From contig NZ_JADBDT010000001.1 in the NCBI RefSeq assembly GCF_014873485.1, forward strand, positions 4,148,501 to 4,212,500: a stretch of DNA of 64,000 nucleotides. The letters are read 5' to 3'. The position numbers and the translations under genes are program-made. The first letter of the stretch is position 1. Each line of letters begins with the position of its first letter. This document shows positions 24,727 through 33,711 of this stretch, piece by piece. Under the pieces are notes generated by a model. It was given only the letters and a program-made list of their open reading frames with translations, had not been told where the DNA came from and searched no databases. The stretch is from Sphingopyxis sp. OAS728. Its GTDB lineage: Bacteria > Pseudomonadota > Alphaproteobacteria > Sphingomonadales > Sphingomonadaceae.

Positions 24727-25761
24727 TCATGTTCGGGCACTGGCCGCGGCGCGGACATCCTGCGACCGCGCGAGAGGCATGACCAATATATCGTCGCCGT
24801 CGACGATGACGGCGACATCCTCCATGCCGAGGAGCGACACCCGCCGTTCTCCCGCACGAACGAGGCAGCCGCGGCTTTCATAAAGAAAGACGTCGCCGCT
24901 TGCGGCGTTGGCCGCCATGTCCTGCTTGCCCGACAGGGCATGGACGGCTTGCCAGCTTCCAAGGTCCGACCAGCCCATCGCGACCGGTACAACTGCGACG
25001 CGCTCGTCCTTCTCCATGACCGCATAGTCGATCGAATCCGCCGGTGCGTTGGCGAAACGCGCGGGGTCGGCATGGACCGCATTTCCGTCAACCCTGGCGG
25101 CCGCAATTGCTTCTTCGGCCGCAGCGTAGATGGCGGGGCAATGGCGGCGCATGGCATCGCGCATGCGTCCCGCCCGGAACAGGAATATGCCGGCGTTCCA
25201 GCTATAGCCCCCGGCCGCGAGCATCGCCTCGGCATCCTCGCGCGGCGGCTTTTCGACAAAGCGGGCAACTGCAAAGCCTGTCGAGGCTGCCAGCGGCGCT
25301 CCGCTCGCGATATAGCCAAACCCCGTGTCGGGACGGTCGGGCTCGATGCCGAAAGTGACGAGCCAATCTTCGCGAGCCAGTGCGGCGCCCTTCTCGATTG
25401 CGGCGTGAAACGCCGGTACGTCGGCGATCGCATGGTCACTGGGCATGATAAGCAGCAATTCATCGTCGCCGGCTTGGGCAACGGGGAGCGCGATTGCTGC
25501 AGCCGTGTTGCGCGGCATCGGTTCGACCAGCATCGACAAGTCGGTGTCCTTTGCCTGCTCGCGAACATAGTCGACATGGGCTTCGCCGCAGACGACGATC
25601 GGCCGGGAGAAACGATCTCCCTGAACGCGGGCAAGCGTCTGCGCGAACAGGCTCTTGTTCCCGACAAGGTCGAGGAACTGCTTTGCGTGGGCGCCGCGTG
25701 AAGCGGGCCAGAGGCGTGTCCCGGCACCGCCGCAAAGAATGACAGGTTGGATTATGCTCAT
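24727..25761 (-). CDS. manC: Mannose-1-phosphate guanylyltransferase
   Basis: 344 residues from ATG 25761 (GTG 25773 also possible). Makes GDP-mannose from mannose-1-phosphate and GTP. The nucleotide-binding signature LCGGAGTRLWPASRGAHAKQ is at about 10-29. FVEKP (sugar-phosphate binding) and SDHAI follow. It lacks the C-terminal phosphomannose isomerase half of long ManC proteins, so a separate isomerase is needed; one is encoded at 38186. It is 80 bp downstream of the GT4 fusion gene and 118 bp upstream of the phosphomannomutase-like gene. Confidence 0.93.
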   Translation of the reverse strand: MSIIQPVILCGGAGTRLWPASRGAHAKQFLDLVGNKSLFAQTLARVQGDRFSRPIVVCGEAHVDYVREQAKDTDLSMLVEPMPRNTAAAIALPVAQAGDDELLLIMPSDHAIADVPAFHAAIEKGAALAREDWLVTFGIEPDRPDTGFGYIASGAPLAASTGFAVARFVEKPPREDAEAMLAAGGYSWNAGIFLFRAGRMRDAMRRHCPAIYAAAEEAIAAARVDGNAVHADPARFANAPADSIDYAVMEKDERVAVVPVAMGWSDLGSWQAVHALSGKQDMAANAASGDVFLYESRGCLVRAGERRVSLLGMEDVAVIVDGDDILVMPLARSQDVRAAASART

Positions 25762-25841
25762 GATCGGGCTCACATTTCGAGATAAACGATATGGCGACCG
25801 GCAAGCACGGCGCCGGTTGGCGTGGCGCCAGGCAAAGCCGA

Positions 25842-28190
25842 TTAGCCTGCCAAGGCCCCTACCTCCGGCGGAACGCCGCGACGGGCAGCTGCAGGTTCGG
25901 CGATCTGTTCACGCCAGAAGCCGCTTGCCATGGCCCGGTAGGCCAGATGGAAGGCCAGCGTCGACTCTGCGCCACTGTTGCGGTTTACGCCGCGCGGGTT
26001 CAGGCCATCGAGACAGCGGCCGCCGGCCGCATCGCCGAGCGCCAGCCCGCGATCATTTTGTCCGAGGAACCAGGCGAACGCATTCTCCGCATGCTGGCGC
26101 CACACTCGGCTACCGGTTGCCTCGAACGCGGACGCGCAGGCGTCGATCGTTGCCCAGGCCTCAAGCGGCTGCTGATCGAACGGGAAGCTTTCGCCATGAT
26201 GGAAAAAGCCGTCCGAACCAGCGGGTCTGAAGTGACCTTCCGGGGCGGTCTGCCGCGCGCAGAGCCAATCGAGCGCGCTCAGGCCCGCCTGCTCGAGCGG
26301 AAGCGAGGGAAGGCGGCGGCCGGCGCGAATGAGCGCCTCGGCCAGCCGCGCATTGTCGTACGCAAGTCCGGCCTCGAGCCAGTCCCAGCCAGCCCGGCGC
26401 GAGGTTTTCCAGAGCGCACCGAGAAACGCGCCGCCACGCTCCACAATCGCGCGGGCCCTTATGTTTTCAGAATTGGCCTCAAGTCGTTCGTCGGCACCGA
26501 GCAATGCGAAGGCAATCGCGCGCGGGCTCTTGAGCGCGTCCGCCACGACGGCCGTCCGGTCGAACCATTCGGCGGCCCATTCGCGCATCGCGGGGGAGTG
26601 GGCGCGGCTGCTCGCATGGCCGAGCGCCCAGAGCGTTCGCCCGTTGCTGTCTTCCGAGCCCTCCTCCTCCAGCCAGCGCCGGTCGTAGCCCATGAAATTG
26701 CGGAAGCTGCGGCGCTCTTCGTTCCAGCCGTGCTGGATAAAACTCGCAAAGGTGAGCGCTCGGCGCCCGGCGTCGCGCTGGTCACGCGCCGGCAGGGCAT
26801 GAACGAGCATCAGCGCGCGGGCATTGTCGTCGATGCAATAGCCATGGTCGCGGTCGGGAACCAGGTGACAGCTGTGCTGGAATATTCCGACGTCATCGCA
26901 CAGATCCCAGACGCCCGAGAGCGCGGGGGCCCGGCGGGGACTGGCGGGCTCGCTCGCCGCCACAACAACATCGTCGATGAGCGCAGCGAAGGCCTTGGCG
27001 ATCACGCCCCAAGCCGTGCTGCGGCCGCGTGCATAGGCACGGCCCTGCAGGGCGCGCCGTTCTTCGGGAACCGCGAGGAGCAGCAGCACGGCTTCGGCGA
27101 TTGCCTCGCTGTCACAGCCGGGAAGAAGGATGCCGACGTCGTCCGCCAGCAACTCGCGCGCATGGACGAAGGGGGTCGAGACGACGGCACGACCGAGCGC
27201 GACGGCGTAAGCGAGAGTGCCCGAGGTGATCTGCTGGAGATTGGGATAAGGTGCGAGATAAATGTCGCACACCTCGATCTGGTCGAGGAGGTCGCCCGTA
27301 TCGAGAAACCGGTTTTCCCATGCGATGTTCGCGGACACGCCGAGACTTTCGGCGAGTTCCTCCAGGCTCTGGCGATAGGCTTCGCCCTCGGCGGCAACCA
27401 GATTGGGGTGGGTGGCGCCGACGATACGATAAAGAATGTCGGGATATTGCGCCGCGATGGCGGGCAGGGCGCGGATGGCAGCCTCGAGACCCTTGCCCGG
27501 ACCGATGAGGCCAAAGGTCGACAAGATGGGCCGGTCGGCGAGACCAAGCGCCTCACGAAGCGGGCTGATGTCGACGAAAGGCCGATCGGGCGTGCCATGC
27601 TCGATGAGGGCAACTTGCTCAGGATCGGCGCCATAGACGCCGACAAGCGTGTCGCGGCCAAGGGCGCTCATCACGATCAGTTTCAAGGCGCGCGCGACGA
27701 GCCGGTCCATGACGAGGCGCTGGGCGTCGCTTGGCTCAGCGAGTATGGTGTGAAGGGTGACAATCAACGGGGCGGCGATGCGGTCGACGAGTTCGAGAAC
27801 CATGGAACCACTGTCACCGCCAAAGATGCCGAACTCATGCTGCAGCCAGACGGCGGACGCCCCGCTTGCATTGATCCTGTCGGCCGCGTCGCGATAGGTT
27901 TCCGCGTCACGCTCATCGATCGCGAACACGGCTTCATCTCCGACCGCCTGCGCGGGATGAGCGCGCAGGGCGTAAACATCAACCGAAAGGTCGGTGCGTG
28001 CGGCGCGCAGATGATCGTAGGTGTCGGCGGTAAATGTCGCGATGCCGCACTGGCGGGGACGAAAACAGCCAATCAGCGCGATACGCTTGCCCTTTTCCTT
28101 AGCTGGGCGGATGCGGGCTTCGCCTTCGACAGGGCGCAGATCCTCGTCAGACGCGACGGAAAAGAAGCGGGCTTCATTCTCATATTTCAT
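25842..28190 (-). CDS. GT4 glycosyltransferase fused to an (alpha/alpha)-barrel domain
   Basis: 782 residues. Residues about 35-420 form a GT-B glycosyltransferase of family 4 type: an N-terminal GCFRPRQCGIATFT loop, FGLIGPGKGLEAAI, the donor-site segment APYPNLQQITSGTLAYAVALGR and VSTPFVHA. Residues about 430-770 are helical hairpins with WDLCDDVGIFQHSC, YCIDDNARAL and DQQPLEAWATIDAC, a six-hairpin-type fold seen in glycosidases or lyases. Neighbouring manC and phosphomannomutase genes suggest a GDP-mannose donor. The product glycan is unknown. Confidence 0.82.
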   Translation of the reverse strand: MKYENEARFFSVASDEDLRPVEGEARIRPAKEKGKRIALIGCFRPRQCGIATFTADTYDHLRAARTDLSVDVYALRAHPAQAVGDEAVFAIDERDAETYRDAADRINASGASAVWLQHEFGIFGGDSGSMVLELVDRIAAPLIVTLHTILAEPSDAQRLVMDRLVARALKLIVMSALGRDTLVGVYGADPEQVALIEHGTPDRPFVDISPLREALGLADRPILSTFGLIGPGKGLEAAIRALPAIAAQYPDILYRIVGATHPNLVAAEGEAYRQSLEELAESLGVSANIAWENRFLDTGDLLDQIEVCDIYLAPYPNLQQITSGTLAYAVALGRAVVSTPFVHARELLADDVGILLPGCDSEAIAEAVLLLLAVPEERRALQGRAYARGRSTAWGVIAKAFAALIDDVVVAASEPASPRRAPALSGVWDLCDDVGIFQHSCHLVPDRDHGYCIDDNARALMLVHALPARDQRDAGRRALTFASFIQHGWNEERRSFRNFMGYDRRWLEEEGSEDSNGRTLWALGHASSRAHSPAMREWAAEWFDRTAVVADALKSPRAIAFALLGADERLEANSENIRARAIVERGGAFLGALWKTSRRAGWDWLEAGLAYDNARLAEALIRAGRRLPSLPLEQAGLSALDWLCARQTAPEGHFRPAGSDGFFHHGESFPFDQQPLEAWATIDACASAFEATGSRVWRQHAENAFAWFLGQNDRGLALGDAAGGRCLDGLNPRGVNRNSGAESTLAFHLAYRAMASGFWREQIAEPAAARRGVPPEVGALAG

Positions 28191-28306
28191 CGTAGGTCCT
28201 CATTTATGGGTCGCGTCCCGTAGGCGCGCGTCCGCACACAGCGCGCATGCAAGTGCGCGCGGCCGTCTCGCCGCCGGGCTTCGAATTTCTGATAGCTTGC
28301 CTTCGC

Positions 28307-28331
28307 AACGCCGATCTCGCGCCGAGGTTGC
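28307..28331 (-). promoter_or_regulatory. EcfG-like promoter (GCAAC-N16-CGTT) for GT4 fusion
   Basis: Minus-strand GCAAC 28331-28327 and CGTT 28310-28307, 16-bp spacer, 117 bp before ATG 28190. Confidence 0.45.
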
Positions 28332-28486
28332 GCTGCAACATGGCTTCTATGCAGGAAATAGACAGAGCATTAACTTGGATTGGGAAAATCGCCTTTTCTG
28401 GCGGTCGAAATCGACAATTATCCAGCGGGTTCCAGCCACTTGGTGATGGCACCGCGGCCGTGGCCAAGGGTTGGCAGATTTCGTTA

Positions 28487-28498
28487 CAACATGGGTTA
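28487..28498 (-). promoter_or_regulatory. TAACC-type dyad (divergent copy)
   Basis: Minus-strand TAACCCATGTTG, a poor match to TAACCTGYGTTA; 7 bp upstream of a GGAAC element on the plus strand. Confidence 0.25.
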
Positions 28499-28505
28499 AT
28501 AGGCC

Positions 28506-28531
28506 GGAACCGGGCTGCCCGCCTCTTTGTT
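28506..28531 (+). promoter_or_regulatory. EcfG-like promoter (GGAAC-N17-TGTT) for heme N-hydroxylase gene
   Basis: GGAAC 28506-28510 and TGTT 28528-28531, 17-bp spacer. The -10 ends only 8 bp before ATG 28540, so the transcript would be leaderless. Confidence 0.4.
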
Positions 28532-28539
28532 TCGCGTCC

Positions 28540-29277
28540 ATGCTGTACCCGACCAACGACAAGAATCATCCGCTCGCCCGGCGCTTTGCCGACTTCATCC
28601 GGGCCGCCGACTTTCCGTGCGTCGGCGCGAAATCGGCCCTCGGTAGGGGACAGATGCGCGTGGTCGTCGCCCGCGACATTCGCTCGGCGTGGGACGATCT
28701 TCGCATCTATCCCAATCTACTCGATCTCGCCTGGGCCTATTCGCGCGAGCCGAGTCTCTTTCACTCGCTCGCGGTGCTCTTCGAAGAAGACAGCGGGCTC
28801 GACGAAGAGGGGTTCGAGGCATGTCTCTGGGACCGCCTCGCGTCGCTGTCGCACAAAGATGACTGGCACGGCCAGCCGCCTGATCCGCGCGTCAGCGCCG
28901 ATCCCGCCAATCCCCATTTCTCGCTGAGCTTCGGCGGCGAAGCCTTTTTCGTCGTCGGGCTCCATCCGCAGGCGAGCCGGCCGGCGCGGCGCTTTGAGCG
29001 GCCCGCGCTGATCTTCAATCTCCACGACCAGTTCGAGCAGCTGCGCGCGAGCGGCGTCTACGACAAGATGCGCTCCACCATTCTCGCGCGCGACGTGGCG
29101 CTCGCGGGCGAGGTCAACCCGATGCTCGCCGTCCATGGAACGATATCCGAAGCGCGCCAATATTCCGGGCGCCGCGTGGGTGACGACTGGGTCTGCCCTT
29201 TCTCGGGACGCTCCGCTGCACGCGAGGCCGACGCTCTGGTTGGCCGTGGCGGCGATCTTTCTGGTCCCGACAGCTAG
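28540..29277 (+). CDS. GntA/YqcI/YcgG-family heme-dependent N-hydroxylase
   Basis: 245 residues from ATG 28540; upstream in-frame starts lack ribosome sites. The family signature is clear: FSLSFGGEAFFVVGLHPQAS then RPARRFERPALIFNLHDQFE, RDVALAGEVNPMLAVHG and the end motif SEARQYSGRRVGDDW with WVCPF. This family includes guanitoxin GntA and related heme enzymes that N-oxygenate arginine-derived guanidines. It converges on the cyanophycin operon (42 bp apart), an arginine-polymer system. The substrate is unknown. Confidence 0.85.
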   Translation: MLYPTNDKNHPLARRFADFIRAADFPCVGAKSALGRGQMRVVVARDIRSAWDDLRIYPNLLDLAWAYSREPSLFHSLAVLFEEDSGLDEEGFEACLWDRLASLSHKDDWHGQPPDPRVSADPANPHFSLSFGGEAFFVVGLHPQASRPARRFERPALIFNLHDQFEQLRASGVYDKMRSTILARDVALAGEVNPMLAVHGTISEARQYSGRRVGDDWVCPFSGRSAAREADALVGRGGDLSGPDS

Positions 29278-29319
29278 GACTGGCGGCCGACGCCGGCACT
29301 GCCCCGCGCCGAACCCGCT

Positions 29320-30126
29320 TCACTCGGCTGGCGCAGGCGCCGAAGGGGACCGCGCGGCGAGATCGAAATGGTCGCCCGCGCTCAGCGCGTGCAAGACGAC
29401 ATGATGCATGGATAGCACCCGGTCGGGTTCGGCCTCGGCGATATTCGAGTGGGTGACCTGCCCGGCATCTACGACAGTCACCGCGCCCGATCCGATGACG
29501 CTGAAGCGCGTCCCTTCGACGACGATCGCGCTGTCCTCGTCGATGCCGATCCCGAGCAGCTGGGGATTGTGCGCGACTGCGCCAAGCAGTCGGCCGATCC
29601 GCCCCCGTTCGGCGAAATGCTGGTCGATAATGACATCCGGAATGAGACCGAGGCCCGGCGCCATGTGTAGATCGCCGATACGGTGCGATTCCGCACCGCT
29701 CCCGCGCACGAGCATCGTCTCGCTCTGTGCCGAGGCGCCTGCCGAGGTTCCTGCGACGACGCCGCCGCGCGCGTGGAGCTCGCGCACGAGAGCCTCGAGC
29801 GGCGTGTCGCCCATCTGGCTGACGATCCGGAGCTGGTCGCCGCCGGTGAAGAAGATGCCGGCCGCGCCCCCGATGAGGTCGCGGTGCCCGGAATCGAGCG
29901 TGTCGTGACGCTCGTCGAGATAGAGCTCGGCCACATCGGCAACCCCGATAGCGGCGAAAGCGCTACGATAGGCCTCGAAATAGCCCTCGGGCTCATGGCT
30001 TGCCACGGTGGCGACGACGAGGCGGCCGCCGCGCAGACGCTCCGCGACGCTACGGAGGATGACGCGGTCGCCTTCTTTGTCCTCATGACCGCCGATCGCG
30101 ATCAGCGTTCCCGCCCGTTCCGTCAT
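29320..30126 (-). CDS. cphB: Cyanophycinase
   Basis: 268 residues from ATG 30126, which overlaps the upstream stop by 4 bp (ATGA). It is a serine exopeptidase of the peptidase S51 family that releases beta-Asp-Arg dipeptides from cyanophycin. The nucleophile Ser128 lies in GTSAGASA, and IFFTGGDQLR and the DQHFAERGRIGRLL loop are conserved. Length is normal. It is the last gene of the cyanophycin operon, after iaaA and cphA. Confidence 0.93.
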   Translation of the reverse strand: MTERAGTLIAIGGHEDKEGDRVILRSVAERLRGGRLVVATVASHEPEGYFEAYRSAFAAIGVADVAELYLDERHDTLDSGHRDLIGGAAGIFFTGGDQLRIVSQMGDTPLEALVRELHARGGVVAGTSAGASAQSETMLVRGSGAESHRIGDLHMAPGLGLIPDVIIDQHFAERGRIGRLLGAVAHNPQLLGIGIDEDSAIVVEGTRFSVIGSGAVTVVDAGQVTHSNIAEAEPDRVLSMHHVVLHALSAGDHFDLAARSPSAPAPAE

Positions 30127-30986
30127 TCGCCTGTCCATTCATCGGAATGTGTGATGGCGACGAGCTCGCGATCGGCCGACGCGAAAGCGACCGCGAAATG
30201 ATCGCTGTTGTGATCGAGGCCGATCCGTCCGCGCGCATCGATCGCGATCACGCCCGCCTCAGCGCCGAGCCGCTGCAACGGGGCGCGGATTGCCCGTACC
30301 GCTTCTGGTGCGGGCATGTCTTCCATCGCGCGCATCACGCGCGCGCCGACTAGCATGCGCGCGATCGCCTCGCCGTCACCCGAGAGCGAGACCGCCCCGA
30401 TCGCATCGTCGGCGTAAAAGCCGCCGCCGGGCAGCGGCGCGTCGCCGACGCGCCCGGACAGCGTCCCGGCAAGTCCGCCCGTCGAGGTGGCGGCTGCAAG
30501 ATGGCCGGCACGGTCGAACGCGACGCAGCCGACCGTGTCATGGCCCGCCGCCTCGGCGGGGACCGGTCGAAGCGGCTTGCTTGCGACAGGGAGGCCGCGG
30601 CTTCGCGCGAAGGCCTCGGCGCCCTTTCCGACCAGCAGCACCGGCACCTGATCGAGCATCTCGGCGGCGGCTTCGACCGGATTGTGCAGGCGGTGCACGG
30701 CTGCCACGGCGCCGATCGCGAGCGTTTCACCGTCCATGATGCCTGCATCCATTTCGATCTCGCCCGCCGCGTTCGCGACCGACCCGCGGCCGGCGTTGAA
30801 GGTCGGATCATCCTCGAGCATACACACGGCGACGCGTGCGGCCTCGACCGCGCCGCCGCCGCGCTCGAGGATGGCAGCGCCGGCGGCGGCGGCGGCGGCG
30901 CAGCCATTTCGGTTCGCAACGATCCGATCCGGCGCGATCGTCCGGGCGCCGCCGTGAACGATGATGGCCCAATGCCGGTCAGCCAT
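30123..30986 (-). CDS. iaaA: Isoaspartyl peptidase / L-asparaginase
   Basis: 287 residues, an Ntn-hydrolase that would split beta-Asp-Arg released by cyanophycinase. The autocleavage site is GHD-T151-VGC, producing a Thr-led beta subunit. FNAGRGSVANAAGE and STGGLAGTLSGRVGDAPLPG are family hallmarks. It overlaps the cphA stop by 8 bp and cphB's start by 4 bp. The order cphA-iaaA-cphB gives complete synthesis and breakdown of the dipeptide polymer. Confidence 0.93.
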   Translation of the reverse strand: MADRHWAIIVHGGARTIAPDRIVANRNGCAAAAAAGAAILERGGGAVEAARVAVCMLEDDPTFNAGRGSVANAAGEIEMDAGIMDGETLAIGAVAAVHRLHNPVEAAAEMLDQVPVLLVGKGAEAFARSRGLPVASKPLRPVPAEAAGHDTVGCVAFDRAGHLAAATSTGGLAGTLSGRVGDAPLPGGGFYADDAIGAVSLSGDGEAIARMLVGARVMRAMEDMPAPEAVRAIRAPLQRLGAEAGVIAIDARGRIGLDHNSDHFAVAFASADRELVAITHSDEWTGE

Positions 30987-33711
30987 GGGCCGCCGCTAGG
31001 CAGGGTGCTTGGGGCCGGATTGGCCCGGGGCCGGCCGCGAACGACTGGACGCGCGCCCAGATGCCGTCGACATCAGTGGGCGTGAGCACGACGACATCAC
31101 CGGGCGCGGCGCGGGCGAGGCAGCAGTCGGTAGCGGCTTCCTCGTTGATGAGGAGATGGATTGCGGTCTCGTCGTGGCCGGCGCTTCGCGCGCCCTCCGC
31201 CATCAACGCGTTCATCGTCCCCGCGGCGCGGCCGCGTCCGTCGGGCGCTTCGCGGAACATGATCTCGTCGAAAAGGCCCGAGGCCATTACACCGATTCCG
31301 CGCAGATCCTCGTCGCGGCGATCGCCCGGAATGCCGATCATGGCGAAGATCCGGTTGTGCGGCGTGCGGTAGCGGGCAACGAGCTCACCGAGCGCGGTCA
31401 GCGCCGCCGGGTTGTGGGCATAGTCGACGATGATGGTGATGCCGTGCGCCTCGACGATGTTGAGGCGCCCCGGCGAGTCTTCGAACGAGGGCCGGAAGCT
31501 GCGCAGACCGGCTGCGATCGCCGTTATCGGCAGGCCATGCGCCGCGGTCATCGCTGCGGCAGCGAGCGCGTTTGCGATATTGAAGGTGGCCGCGCCGCCG
31601 AGCGCCGAGGGCAGATCGGCCACCGGGAGGATTGGATCGGATTTTTCGCCGCGATGGAGAGTGAGGATGCTGTCCTCTAGCGTAACTGCCATCCCACCCG
31701 ACGCGAGATGGCGCGCGATGAGCGCGTTTCCGGCAACATCCCGGGCCGAGAACCAGACGATCCGGCCGCGCGCGTGGCGCGCGATACCCACGGTGAGCGG
31801 ATCATCGGCACAGAGAACGCTCGCACCGCGCCGCCTGACGCTTTCGACGACCACCGATTTCACCCGGGCGAGATCCTCGATGCTATGGATATCCCTGATG
31901 CCGAGATGATCTTCCGAGATGTTGAGCACCGCGCCGACATCGCAGCTGTCGAACCCGAGACCTTCGCGAATCAGGCCGCCGCGTGCCGTCTCGAGCACCG
32001 CGGCGTCCACCGTGGGATTGCGCAGCACCATCCGGGCGCTTTTCGGCCCGCTCGCATCGGCGGCCGACTGGCGCAGTCCGTCGATATAGACGCCGGTCGT
32101 CGAGGTGAAGCCGACGCGGTAGTCCGCTCCGGCGAGTATCCGCGCGACCATCCGGACCGTTGTCGTCTTGCCGTTCGTGCCCGTCACCGCGAAGATGGGA
32201 ATCCGGCTGTTGGACCCGCGCGGAAAAAGCGAGGCAACGATCGGCTCCGCGACGTCGCGCGGCTGCCCCTCGGAGGGTGCGATATGCATGCGAAGGCCGG
32301 GCGCCGCGTTGATTTCGACGATCCCGCCACCCGTCGCCGCAACGCTCTGCCCGATATCGGAAGCCATCATGTCGATTCCCGCGACATCGAGACCGATGAT
32401 TGCCGCCGCCTGCACCGCAATCGCGGCGTTGTCAGGATGAATGTGGTCGGTCCGGTCGACCGCGGTACCGCCGGTCGAAAGATTGGCGGTTCCGCGGAGG
32501 AGAATGTTCGTACCGGCCGGCGGTATGAAGTCGAGGCTCATGCCGCTGTGAGCGAGCGATGCTTCGAGGGCGGCGTCGATCCGGATGCGCGTTAGCACCG
32601 CTTCATGGCCGGCGCCGCGCCGCGGGTCTTCATTCACCCGGTCGATCAGTTCTTTTATGGTCCGCTCGCCGTCGCCGGTCACTTGCGCTGGCACGCGCTC
32701 GGCGACCGCGACAACCTTGCCGGCGACGACGAGGATGCGGTGATCGCGCCCCTTGAGCTGGCGTTCGACAATCACCCGGCGGCTGACCTCCGCGGCGCGC
32801 GCAAAGGCTTCATCGAGGCGCGGCTCGCTGTGGATGCCCGTGGTAACGCCGCGGCCCTGGTTGCCGTCGAGCGGCTTGACGACAACGGGCCAGCCGAGCC
32901 GTTTTGCGGCGACGGTCGCTTCGGAAAGGCTGCGCACGAGCTGACCTGCCGGTACCGGTAGGCCGGCGTCGGCGAGCAGCGATTTTGCGGCATGTTTGTG
33001 AGCGGCGAGCTCGGCGCCGATCAACGAGGTGGCACCGGTGACGCTCGCGCGAATGCGGCGCTGCCGGCTTCCGGTGCCGAGCTGGATCAGGCTTGCGGTG
33101 TCGAGCCGGATCGAAGGGATTCCGCGCCGGCGGGCCTCGCGAACGATCGCCGCAGTGCTCGGGCCGAGGCCGTTCGTCGTGACGATTTTGGCGAGCGAGG
33201 CGATGAGTGCGGACATGTCCTCGAAGTCGGCAACCGCCGGACCGAGCCTGTCGAGTCCCTCGACCGTTCGCAAGCCTTCGGGCAGCAAAGCCGCGACGAT
33301 CTCGATCGCCGCCCGGCCCGCGGCGAGGCCGCTTTCCGCATCGGCGTAACAGAAGAGGATGTCATAAACGCCGGGCTGGCGTTTCACCGAGCGCGTTTTG
33401 CCGCGCGTCACCTTGGCGTCGGCGCGCGCCTGCAATTCGATCGCGACATGTTCGATCACATGCCCGAGCCATGTTCCACTTTGCATACGGCGGAGAAAGC
33501 CGCCGGGCGATCCGAAGCTGCAGCCATGCTCGGCCAACCCGGGAAGCCGCGACACCAGCGCTGCGCCAAATCCGGGGAGACGGTCGGTCGGAAAACTCTC
33601 CAGCGCACCGAGGTCGAGGCGGATGCGGACCATCGGCCGAGCGCTGTAGAGATGCGGGCCGCGGTAGACGCTGCGCTCGATGACCCGCATCGGGGCAGGG
33701 CTCGCGCTCAC
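30979..33711 (-). CDS. cphA: Cyanophycin synthetase
   Basis: 910 residues. CphA polymerises Asp and Arg into multi-L-arginyl-poly-L-aspartate with ATP. The N-terminal domain (HLYSARPMVRIRLDLG), the ATP-grasp domain (VVVKPLDGNQGRGVTTG) and the C-terminal Mur-ligase-like domain with Walker A VTGTNGKTTT are all present in the right order. It overlaps the methyltransferase stop by 4 bp and iaaA by 8 bp. Length is slightly above the usual CphA1 because of the N-terminal extension. Confidence 0.95.
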   Translation of the reverse strand: MSASPAPMRVIERSVYRGPHLYSARPMVRIRLDLGALESFPTDRLPGFGAALVSRLPGLAEHGCSFGSPGGFLRRMQSGTWLGHVIEHVAIELQARADAKVTRGKTRSVKRQPGVYDILFCYADAESGLAAGRAAIEIVAALLPEGLRTVEGLDRLGPAVADFEDMSALIASLAKIVTTNGLGPSTAAIVREARRRGIPSIRLDTASLIQLGTGSRQRRIRASVTGATSLIGAELAAHKHAAKSLLADAGLPVPAGQLVRSLSEATVAAKRLGWPVVVKPLDGNQGRGVTTGIHSEPRLDEAFARAAEVSRRVIVERQLKGRDHRILVVAGKVVAVAERVPAQVTGDGERTIKELIDRVNEDPRRGAGHEAVLTRIRIDAALEASLAHSGMSLDFIPPAGTNILLRGTANLSTGGTAVDRTDHIHPDNAAIAVQAAAIIGLDVAGIDMMASDIGQSVAATGGGIVEINAAPGLRMHIAPSEGQPRDVAEPIVASLFPRGSNSRIPIFAVTGTNGKTTTVRMVARILAGADYRVGFTSTTGVYIDGLRQSAADASGPKSARMVLRNPTVDAAVLETARGGLIREGLGFDSCDVGAVLNISEDHLGIRDIHSIEDLARVKSVVVESVRRRGASVLCADDPLTVGIARHARGRIVWFSARDVAGNALIARHLASGGMAVTLEDSILTLHRGEKSDPILPVADLPSALGGAATFNIANALAAAAMTAAHGLPITAIAAGLRSFRPSFEDSPGRLNIVEAHGITIIVDYAHNPAALTALGELVARYRTPHNRIFAMIGIPGDRRDEDLRGIGVMASGLFDEIMFREAPDGRGRAAGTMNALMAEGARSAGHDETAIHLLINEEAATDCCLARAAPGDVVVLTPTDVDGIWARVQSFAAGPGPIRPQAPCLAAAHG

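Larger units (their letters stand above)
28191..28539. other. Divergent intergenic region with promoter elements
   Basis: No gene was seen. It holds EcfG-like elements facing both ways (28307-28331 minus, 28506-28531 plus) and a TAACC-type dyad at 28487-28498. Confidence 0.5.

Noticed and set aside
23862..25727. A 621-codon minus frame spanning manC and the HAD gene
   Set aside because: Only the part from ATG 24608 matches a known family; the upstream part is an out-of-frame shadow of manC.
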